From positions 265,613 to 285,612 of the forward strand of contig CAJNDS010002172.1 of NCBI GenBank assembly GCA_905221605.1: 20,000 nucleotides of DNA, written 5' to 3'. Under the pieces are notes generated by a model. It saw nothing but the letters and a program-made list of their open reading frames with translations, did not search any database and was not told the origin of the DNA. The translations under genes and the position numbers were made by a program. Every line of letters begins with the position of its first letter. Within the stretch, counting starts at the first letter, position 1. This document shows, in pieces, positions 1-6,600 of the stretch. Origin of the DNA: Symbiodinium natans. Lineage: Eukaryota; Sar; Dinophyceae; Suessiales; Symbiodiniaceae.

Positions 1-384
1 TTGGCTGTTGGCTGGCACGATGCAAACATGCAGGGCTTGGCTATGGCTTAGTCTTGTGAGAGCAAGGGGTTGGGGGGTTGGAGAGGGCACCCCCTGCAAA
101 GGGGTCAGTACAAGCCTTTCGTCTCGCCGAGCGTGTTCTCGGCTCACAACAGCTTGTACTTCGGCTTGGCTTGAGATAGTCCGGGTCTTGAGGTGGGCAG
201 CCGCCCGCCCCGTTTGTTGTAGTATCAGCACAAGCTTGTCGCCATAGTGAGCGTTGGGCTGCTTGTCAAGTGAAGTGGGCAACTCGTTTTTAAGCAGCCC
301 GAAGTCTGAAGAAGACAGGTTTCTGCGCGAGGGCAAACCTCTCCCCGGATAGCAGCAGGAGTAGAACGCGTAGCCGTGGTGGTA
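1..384 (-). CDS. possible partial exon, unknown product
   Basis: A minus-strand frame stays open for 128 codons from just after a TGA (complement of 385-387) to the left edge of the window. It has no ATG, so it would be an internal exon or a partial gene running out of the window. Part of it reads SLDKQPNAHYGDKLVLILQQ and then a charged, Ala/Gln-rich stretch (RTISSQAEVQAVVSREHARR), which looks protein-like. I recognise no family. The window is GC-rich, so a frame this long is suggestive and not proof. The plus-strand frame at 8-247 overlaps it and is the main alternative. Confidence 0.3.
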
Positions 385-481
385 TCAGTTGTGGTCGTAG
401 TGGTGGTGGAAGTGGTAATGGTAATCAGAACTACCATACTCATAATCATACTGATAATCACCACAAGTTAAAACACTACTG
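385..481. other. low-complexity GGT/GTG-rich stretch
   Basis: This short stretch of GGT, GTG and AAT-type triplets would read as a threonine-rich run on the minus strand. It shows no convincing gene and joins the first island to the first telomere-like tract. Confidence 0.4.
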
Positions 482-544
482 AACCCTAAACCCTAAACCC
501 TAAACAATAAACCCTAAACCCTAAACCCTAAACCCTAAACCCTA
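482..544 (-). repeat. telomere-like CCCTAAA tract
   Basis: About nine heptamer units in CCCTAAA orientation with one disrupted unit (AAACAATAAA). The tract ends in CCCTAG directly before a GC-rich island. Confidence 0.95.
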
Positions 545-638
545 GCCAGGGCCGCCGCTGCCGCGCGCAGTGGCCGTCATAGCGCTGACCGCCGAGGTGC
601 TGAAGGAGGACCTCTTGGGAGTTGAGCTCTTGGGGAAT
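545..638. other. GC-rich exon-like island
   Basis: A 94-bp GC-rich island lies between CCCTAAA on the left and TTTAGGG on the right. Open frames exist on both strands: plus AVAVIALTAEVLKEDLLGVE, minus IPQELNSQEVLLQHLGGQRY. The left flank ends in an AG that could be a splice acceptor, and GGTTTAGG on the right could supply a donor. The flanks are symmetric, so the strand cannot be decided. Confidence 0.3.
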
Positions 639-777
639 GGGGTTTAGGGTTTAGGGTTTAGCGTTTAAGGTTTAGGGTTTAGGGTTTAGGGTTTAGGGTT
701 TAGGGTTTAGAAGTTTAGGGTTTAGGGTTTCGGGTTTACGGTTTAGGGTTTGGGGGTTAGGGCTTGGGTTTTGGGCT
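639..777 (+). repeat. telomere-like TTTAGGG tract, degenerate
   Basis: TTTAGGG units with several variants (TTTACGG, TTTCGGG, TTTGGGGG) decaying toward the right end. Confidence 0.92.
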
Positions 778-953
778 TCAACCCATTTATAGCGATTGTC
801 ACATACGTACATACAATGCATGTAACAAGACTTAGTTGACTTAACAGACAATATGTCATGCCCTAAACGGATTCGGCTTTAAGGCTTCGGCCTTGGGGGT
901 CTAGGGTTTAGGGCTTAAGGTCGATGGGCTTGAGGGAGTTGATTTTTTTGGGG
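778..953. other. unique spacer, no gene seen
   Basis: AT-richer unique sequence with one short GGGTTTAGGG remnant near 902-913 and a T/G-rich end. I see no gene or structured element. Confidence 0.5.
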
Positions 954-1018
954 GGGTTTAGGGTTTAGGGTTTAGGGTTTAGGGTTTAGGGTTTAGGGTT
1001 TAGGGTTTAGGGTTTAGG
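954..1018 (+). repeat. telomere-like TTTAGGG tract
   Basis: Nine near-perfect GGGTTTA units. Confidence 0.96.
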
Positions 1019-1036
1019 CTTCAGGGCTTTGGGGGG

Positions 1037-1121
1037 GTTGTGGAGCCCCACGGCCTCGTACATGCAGCCGTTGTCCGCCCAGGGCCATTCCCCAGTGCCT
1101 TGGCCCAAGGATATGGCGCAT
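1037..1121 (-). CDS. exon-like segment, unknown product
   Basis: On the minus strand this segment follows a pyrimidine-rich stretch ending in CTCAAG, an acceptor-like context, and reads LGQGTGEWPWADNGCMYEAV followed by GLHN. The aromatic and charged mix looks like real protein. The plus strand is also open here (ASYMQPLSAQGHSPVPWPKD), so strand and boundaries are uncertain. I recognise no family. Confidence 0.3.
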
Positions 1122-1173
1122 CTTGAGGGGGGTAGAAGGAGGCACCTCGAGAAGGGACCCTTAATCTCATTCC

Positions 1174-1240
1174 TATATATATATATATATATAACCTATA
1201 TATATATATGTATATATACATAGATATATATATATATACA
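1174..1240. repeat. AT dinucleotide microsatellite
   Basis: An interrupted (TA)n run with short TATG/ACATAG interruptions. It is self-complementary and could form cruciforms. Confidence 0.95.
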
Positions 1241-1318
1241 GTATGTAGTCCCTATATACCTAAGTAGCCCCCAAATATCCCCCAAATGACCCCCAAGGTT
1301 TACTAAGATACGATGATC

Positions 1319-1452
1319 GGGTTCTTAAGGGATGGGGGTTCAAGGGGGGTAAGTACCTAGGGAACCCTAGGGAAGCTTAGGGAGCCTTAGGGAACAGTAG
1401 GAAGTATTGGGGAACCTTGGGTTCTACCCCCCTTGAACCCTCTTAAGAACCC
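1319..1452. repeat. inverted repeat with 28-33 bp arms
   Basis: The left arm (1319-1351, GGGTTCTTAAGGG...GTA) is complementary to the right arm (1425-1452, TACCCCCC...AAGAACCC), apart from a run of a few extra bases in the left arm. The roughly 70-bp centre repeats CTAGGGAA/CTTAGGGA motifs. It could be a small non-autonomous element or an intron end pair. No coding capacity. Confidence 0.75.
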
Positions 1453-1489
1453 TGTAATGTGACCTTTTGCGGGCTGGTACCCCCAGAAC

Positions 1490-1576
1490 CCCTAAACCCT
1501 AAACCCTAAACCCTACACCCTAAACCCTAAACCCTAAACCCCAAACCCCAGCCCCCCAAACCCCAAACCCCAAACC
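1490..1576 (-). repeat. telomere-like CCCTAAA/CCCCAAA tract
   Basis: CCCTAAA units grade into CCCCAAA units on the right. Confidence 0.95.
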
Positions 1577-1684
1577 AAGGAGAACGCAGGCGGGCACCCC
1601 GGCGGCAGCCGCGTCTCCAGGCTTGAAAGAAAGACTTCGACGGCCCTTCCTGGGAGACCTGTGAGGCTCAAGGTTCACATGGCA
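1577..1684. other. GC-rich exon-like island
   Basis: This 108-bp island is bracketed by CCCCAAA on the left and TTTAGGG on the right. The plus frame is open throughout (SRVSRLERKTSTALPGRPVR), with AAG|GAG at its left edge and GGCAGG|GTTTAGG at its right edge as possible splice sites. The minus frame is open as well, so it is only a candidate exon. Confidence 0.3.
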
Positions 1685-1996
1685 GGGTTTAGGGTTTAGG
1701 GTTTAGGGTTTCGGGTTTAGGGTTTAGGGTTTATGGTTTAGGGGTTCGGGGTTTGGGTTTGGGTTTTGGGGTTTGGGGTTTGGGGTTTAGGGTTTAGGGT
1801 TTAGGGTTTGGGGTTTAGGATTTGGGGTTTGGGGGTTTGGGGTTTAGGGTTTAGAGTTTGGGGTTTCGGGGTTTAGGGTTTAGGGTTTGAGGTTTAGGGC
1901 TTTGGGGTTTAGGGTTAGGGTTTCGGGGCTTTGGGGTTTCGGGGCTTTGAGTAGGGTTATAGGTGCCGGTAAAGGTTGACGGTTTAGGGTTTGGGG
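1685..1996 (+). repeat. degenerate TTTAGGG/TTTGGGG tract
   Basis: TTTAGGG, TTTGGGG and TTTCGGG variants are mixed for about 270 bp. After a short gap there is one more remnant at about 1975-1996. Confidence 0.93.
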
Positions 1997-2014
1997 CGTA
2001 GGGGTTGGTGAAAT

Positions 2015-2190
2015 TTCGGCGTCGAGGGGAAAAAGGCGTCCTCCAGAAAGAAGACGCCGTTGTTGAGGGACAGCGCGTTATCGGTGAAGACGACTGGCCT
2101 GTTTGGTTTGGGCTTCGGACTGCTTTGTGAAAAACCCTAAGAGATCAGGGTGTTTGGTCTGACCAGGTTGAGCACGTTCATGAAAACATG
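2015..2190 (-). CDS. exon-like segments, unknown product
   Basis: On the minus strand a segment starts after CAAACAG (acceptor-like, exon from about 2098) and reads PVVFTDNALSLNNGVFFLED then AFFPSTPKF, ending near 2015. A shorter upstream piece around 2166-2190 reads VFMNVLNL and ends at a possible GT donor; the two pieces do not join in frame by the simplest splice. The plus strand is also open (KGVLQKEDAVVEGQRVIGED). Coding DNA is likely, its strand is not settled, and I recognise no family. Confidence 0.33.
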
Positions 2191-2206
2191 GGCAGGGAGG
2201 GTGTGG

Positions 2207-2532
2207 GGTTTAGGGTTTGAGGGTCAGGGTTTAGGGTTTAGGGTTTAGGGTTTAGGGTTTAGGGTTTAGGGTTTAGGGTTTAGGGTTTAGGGTTTAGGGT
2301 TTAGGGTTTAGGGTTTAGGGTTTAGGGTTTAGGGTTTAGGGTTTAGGGTTTAGGGTTTAGGGTTTAGGGTTTAGGGTTTAGGTTTTAGGGTTTAGGGTTT
2401 AGGGTTTAGGGTTTAGGGTTTAGGGTTTAGGGTTTAGGGTTTAGGGTTTAGGGTTTAGGGTTTAGGGTTTAGGGTTTAGGGTTTAGGGTTTAGGGTTTAG
2501 GGTTTAGGGTTTAGGGTTTAGGGTTTAGGGTT
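2207..2532 (+). repeat. longest TTTAGGG array (about 45 units)
   Basis: A nearly uninterrupted run of GGGTTTA heptamers, with one slipped unit (GGTTTTAGGG) in the middle and decay at the edges. It is internal, with unique sequence on both sides. Confidence 0.98.
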
Positions 2533-2644
2533 GACGGTGTAGGATTCAGGAGGGGTCCTACCCAACAGCCTTGAGAAGATTGGGCGTTGGCAGCTTTTTG
2601 GTCATAGCAGTTTTGGAGCTTAGGGGGGTTTGTGCTGTAGTCTG
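2533..2644. other. unique spacer between convergent tracts
   Basis: This 112-bp unique segment has TTTAGGG to its left and CCCTAAA to its right, so it would be the loop if the two arrays paired. I see no gene. Confidence 0.5.
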
Positions 2645-2759
2645 CCTAAACCCTAAACCCTAAACCCTAAACCCTAAACCCTAAACCCTAAACCCTAAAC
2701 CCTAAACCCTAAACCCTAAACCCTAACCCTAAACCCTAAACCCGAAACCCTGAACCCTG
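2645..2759 (-). repeat. telomere-like CCCTAAA tract
   Basis: About 16 heptamers, the last few mutated (CCCGAAA, CCCTGAA). Confidence 0.97.
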
Positions 2760-2842
2760 AATGCGAAACCCGTGAGCCATCAGCGTTCGCACGGAGTGTT
2801 CCGACAAGGGCCTGCACCCCACCAGTGCCTAGCATGCTATGT

Positions 2843-3057
2843 TCATGGGTTCCCTACTGTTCCCCTCTGTACGGGTTTAGGGTTTAGGGTTAAGGGTTAA
2901 GGGTTTAGGGTTTAGGGTTTAGGGTTAGGAATTAGGGTTTAGGGTTTAGGGCTACTACCCCCCCCCCCCTAGGTTCCCCCCATAATTAAGGTTATTCAGG
3001 GATAGGGGAAACTGGGGGGGGGGGTAGTATAGAGGGGGGTAGTAGGGGAACCCATGA
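2843..3057. repeat. dispersed 30-bp repeat, inverted pair
   Basis: TCATGGGTTCCC...CCCCTCTGTA at 2843-2871 reappears in inverted form at 3028-3057 and in direct form at 13290-13319. All three share TCATGGGTTCCC then a CCCCTCT core. Between the inverted pair lie a short TTTAGGG tract (2874-2951) and C- and G-homopolymer runs. The pair could mark the ends of a small mobile or intron-borne unit. Confidence 0.6.
2874..2951 (+). repeat. short TTTAGGG tract with TTAAGGG variants
   Basis: About eleven units, including TTAAGGG and TTAGGG variants. Confidence 0.92.
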
Positions 3058-3304
3058 TATGTGAACAAGAAAGGTGCGCGTGTAAGGGGCCCTTGTTGCT
3101 AGGGCTCAGGGTTTGCATGTTAAATCCTAAACCCTTACTATAAAAAAGACACCACTACGATTGAAAAGAAATAAATAACCAACAGAAGACTAACAAAAAA
3201 GAACAAAAAAAAAATGCACCACTGAGGGCCTCCAATCCTTTGAGCAAAACAAGGGGTGGTTTAGGGCTTCGGGGTTCATGGGGCAACTTGGGGCTCTGAG
3301 CCGA
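3058..3304. other. unique A-rich spacer, no gene seen
   Basis: AT-rich sequence with several A-runs and a single telomere-like remnant. No reading frame, RNA gene or inverted repeat could be supported. Confidence 0.5.
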
Positions 3305-3330
3305 CAGGGTTTAGGGTTTAGGGTTTAGGG
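3305..3330 (+). repeat. interrupted TTTAGGG array, left target flank
   Basis: Three to four TTTAGGG units stop exactly at the 5' LTR. The last five bases, TAGGG (3326-3330), recur at 12950-12954 after the 3' LTR and form the 5-bp target-site duplication expected of copia elements. Because the site is itself repetitive, the duplication is consistent but not independently provable. Confidence 0.8.
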
Positions 3331-3558
3331 TGCGGAGCTGCAACTAGTATTGTAGAAAAGAGTTGGTGATGGGAGTTGAAGGGGTCAATGAACCCGGATA
3401 TTTTTGGCTCAAGGCTCAAGAAACGTGGGCAATGCGCCCTACGGAAAAGGTGTGTTTGGTTGTGCTTTGGGTTTTGTCTTCGGTTGTTCCAGGGGAATCA
3501 AGGGCTTCTGTTGGGGCTGACTGTTTTGTTCCCTGTCCTCCTTCGGTTGCCCCCCGTA
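3331..3558 (+). repeat. 5' LTR
   Basis: Same as 12722-12949 as far as can be seen by eye. It begins TGCGGAGCTG and ends CCCCGTA, so the 5' end has the canonical TG and the 3' end has TA instead of the usual CA. The boundary is fixed by loss of identity at 3559 and by the primer-binding site that follows at once. Within it lie a spliced-leader-like motif (3402-3413) and a tandem GCTCAAG (3414-3420). No TATA box is evident; dinoflagellate promoters usually lack one. Confidence 0.96.
3402..3420 (+). promoter_or_regulatory. spliced-leader-like motif and trans-splice acceptor
   Basis: TTTTGGCTCAAG matches the last 12 bases of the dinoflagellate spliced leader exactly, and GCTCAAG follows it directly. 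Upstream bases (ACCCGGATAT) keep only a weak CCG-like resemblance to the leader's first half. Established knowledge: dinoflagellate mRNAs receive this leader by trans-splicing at an AG, and truncated leader relics remain when mature mRNAs return to the genome. Inference: AG at 3413 or 3420 serves as acceptor for the element's mRNA. The 3' LTR carries the same motif at 12793-12811. Confidence 0.6.
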
Positions 3559-3566
3559 GGTTATGA
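3432..3566 (+). CDS. upstream ORF in the LTR/leader, 44 aa
   Basis: The first ATG downstream of the spliced-leader-like acceptor opens a 44-codon frame that ends at TGA inside the primer-binding site, 54 bases before the main start. It begins MRPTEKVCLVVLWVLSSVVP, a basic then hydrophobic run resembling a signal peptide. That may be chance. If translated, it would reduce initiation at the gag-pol start. The 3' LTR carries the same ATG, but there the frame runs into telomere-like repeat. Confidence 0.25.
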   Translation: MRPTEKVCLVVLWVLSSVVPGESRASVGADCFVPCPPSVAPRRL

Positions 3567-3570
3567 GCCC
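3559..3570 (+). promoter_or_regulatory. primer-binding site, half-tRNA-iMet type
   Basis: GGTTATGAGCCC starts at the first base after the 5' LTR. Its complement GGGCTCATAACC is the anticodon stem-loop of eukaryotic initiator tRNA-Met (CAU anticodon), not a tRNA 3' end. Drosophila copia and yeast Ty5 prime from this internal region using a cleaved tRNA half. Twelve contiguous matches at the exact expected position make the call strong, although the host tRNA is not in this window. Confidence 0.85.
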
Positions 3571-3620
3571 AAATTTGGCTTCCTGCGGAATTGGTAAAGA
3601 TTTTTCGTTTGTTTAACGCC

Positions 3621-6600
3621 ATGGACATGATGCGGCGTCGCTCTGAGCCTGGACTGTCGCCAACGGCCAATGAAGCCGAAGGAAATCGTGGTGGTGGGGG
3701 TGAAGATCGACAACAAATGGTACAAGCGCTGACAGATGGTAGGGAGGTTGCAATGATACAGCCAACGCCTCAGGTGGAAAACGAAGTGGTTCCGGTTCAA
3801 GCAGCAAATCCTTTCTGGAGCGAGCGGGCTCAAGAAGAAATGAGACTTAGGCAATCAAGGCCGGCAAGTCTTCCCGCGAGCGGAGGGGATAGAAGTGGTG
3901 AAGGTACGAGGAGGCCACCTTCGCTGCAAGATCTTTTGGGTCAGGAACCTGCACCTGTTGAGAGACCATCGTCAGGCTTAATGGGCCAAATGGAACGAGG
4001 TACTATTGGTGGAGTGCAAGCCGACGAAGAACTCATTCCTGATGTTAGTGGTGAAGAGCAAACTGAAGATATGGCGGTGGTGAAGCGTGCGCTGAAAGAG
4101 TTGCTTGTGCAAACAAAGGAGCTGGGGAACAGGTTGCATCGGGTGGAGGAGAAAAGCTATACCTCTGCTGCATCTGGGTCAGCTTCAAGGGCACGGAGCT
4201 CTGGAGTGGTGGACGCAAACACGGCATATCCTCTAGGAATGACTCCAGAGAAGCAGTACCTGCCAGGACAAGTTTTCTACACGGATGGTATGGGTGGTTT
4301 TTGGACTGTGTTGCCTGATGGGACATGGCTGCCTATTGAGGGCTACGACCTGCCAAAGGGTTGTGATCTTCAATCCTTGCCTGGGTCCAGGAAGGGGGAT
4401 GTTCAAGTGGAGGATGAAAAAGAAGTGCCAATGATGCATGTAGCTGAAGGGAAGAAACCCTCCAGATTGCCTCCATTGAATTACCCCACGGGAGGTCCTG
4501 CAAGTGGTGGATATGCAAGTGGACCGCCTGGTTTAACACATGTTCCGATTACTTCCGTGCCGTCAGGTGTTGATGGTTCTGCCGCACCTGTGGGGAACCA
4601 GCCCGGTTTTGTTTCAGCTCGGGAAACTGCAACGCAAGAGAACTCAGCAGGATCGGGTGGATATACAATGGTGGATGATGTTCCGTATCGGTGGAAAATG
4701 GTCGCTGGGAAGTTGGAATTAGAAAAGGTTCCGCTCACAGCTGTTGCGCCCGGTATAGGACATGGACTACCTCAAGGGCCTGGTGGTAGGGTCAGTTTAC
4801 CTCCTGGAGCGCTGGAAGGGCTCAAAGTGGTTCAAACTGTGCATGTTTTGTTGGAGCAGAGAGCGGTGTCTTTGCTGCTACAGGCGATCCCGGAGAGATT
4901 GAAGACCGAGATCGTTTCCACTCGAATGTTGGGGTCAGTGATGATATTTTACAAATTGCTGACGGTCTACCAACCAGGTGGAGCAAATGAGCGCAGCACA
5001 ATGTTGAACTTCTTGGTGCAACCATCTCCAGCAACCTCGATCTCAGAGGCCATAAAGGGAGTGCGTCAATGGGCGCAATGGCGTTCCCGATTGAGGGAGT
5101 TGAGAGCGGCTGAGCCGGACGCTACCTTGCTTATCAAGGGATTGGATGGTTTGTCATCCGCGTTGCTGGCGAAACACCCTACGGTTCATTTCAGAGTGGC
5201 ATCCTTTCGGGAGAAATTGGGGGTGGACTACTCGCCGACCTCTGAAACTGCGACAAAACTAGCTGAAATGTTACAGGCAGAGTTTGAACTGCTATTGCAT
5301 AGTGCTGGTGAACAAGAGGTGAAGCAGGACTCGGACGCCAAGAAAAGGGCCAGGTTAAACAAGGCCCAAAAGGGAACTGGTGACGAGACAGAGGAGGGTG
5401 ACAAAGGCAAAGGGAAAGGAAAAAGGTACAGCGGAGATGGTGAACGTCCTTTCTGTTGGATATATGGGAAGACCGATGCGGGGTGCAAGTTCGGATCCCG
5501 CTGCAAATTTCGCCATGACAAAGACTCCCTTGAACGAGGAAGATGTTTTGAGTGTGGGGCCGTTGGCCATCTGCAGCCGCAATGTCCATATAAGGATGGT
5601 GCAAGTTCCAATGTGGACTCAAATCCTGAGAGGAGTAGATCTAAAGGGAATTCTCCCAAAGGGGGAAAGGGCGGCAAAGGTGCGAAATGGGGAAATGCCA
5701 AAAAGGCAGAGGTAGCTGAAGGGGGAGATGAGACGGCTAATGCGGGATTGGATAAAGGTTCTGCAAGTCCCTCATCGCCATCAACGGCCAATCAGGTCCT
5801 TGTTGAAGCGTTAGAGGTGCTGAAATCTATGAAGCTGTCATCAGAACAGTCGGCATCAAACGGGGATCCCAGTATTCGAATGTTATGTGGCTCTGGGCTG
5901 CTTCAGCAGGAAGGGAGAGTGGCGTTGGTGGATACAGCTGCTACGCATCTTGTGCGGACGCTTTTTCCATGGGAATGTTTACCAGACACTACTGTTATGG
6001 TGCAAAGCGCGCTTGGTGGTGTGACAATGAGGATTACAGAGAAAGGGACGTTGATTAGGGAAGACAATGGGCCCCTGATTATCCCTCTCTGGTTGATTTT
6101 GGAGTTTGGGGCGAACCTCACTGTGATCAATGGGATGTGTCACGTGGGGGCAAAATCTTCGCTGGACCAGCTCTTGTGGTTTGAACATGGCTGTTTGGTT
6201 ATGGATTACAAAACAGCTGAAAAAATGGTTTTGCATGCTGAAGGGCAGCGTGTATCTTGGTCCCATTCTCAATGGAGGAATGGAAGGGCGGACTGTGGAG
6301 TCGGTTCGTCGGATGCCACGTTGTTGCCGAAGCAGGGAGAAGGCCGAGGAGTATGCGTTCTACATGTGGCCAGGGTTTCTGACACCAATGAGTGTTCGGG
6401 AATGGGCATGTTGGACTCGGGAGCATCACATCCTCTCAGATCACTTCGTCCTGGAGAACAGCTTCCGCAGCAAAAGGTGTTGGTGTCTTTAGCTGTTGGA
6501 TCTCGGGAGATGTGTATTACCCCAGGTGGGACCCTGGTAACTCCTGAAATGGTAGATCCACTAGTGCCAATTGGCAAAGCGAGCGCCTTGGTTGGTCTCA

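Noticed and set aside
225-464. 79-codon minus-strand frame with a threonine run
   Set aside because: It is mostly low-complexity triplet sequence and overlaps the longer, more protein-like minus frame at 1-384.
2207-2532. A true chromosome end
   Set aside because: Unique sequence lies on both sides and orientation switches many times, so this is internal telomere-like repeat.
3331-3558. LTR boundary one base earlier (3330/12721, shared G)
   Set aside because: Starting at TG (3331) gives the canonical 5' end, a polypurine tract ending exactly at 12721 and a matching 5-bp duplication.
3591-3620. Start of the polyprotein at TTG (3591)
   Set aside because: The first ATG, at 3621, has strong initiation context; the ten upstream codons have no ATG and begin 20 bases after the primer-binding site.
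5191-5791. Long antisense frames across the gag-pol region (also 10947-11381, 12224-12637 and others)
   Set aside because: They are shadows of the intact 2971-codon frame and show no domain signatures.
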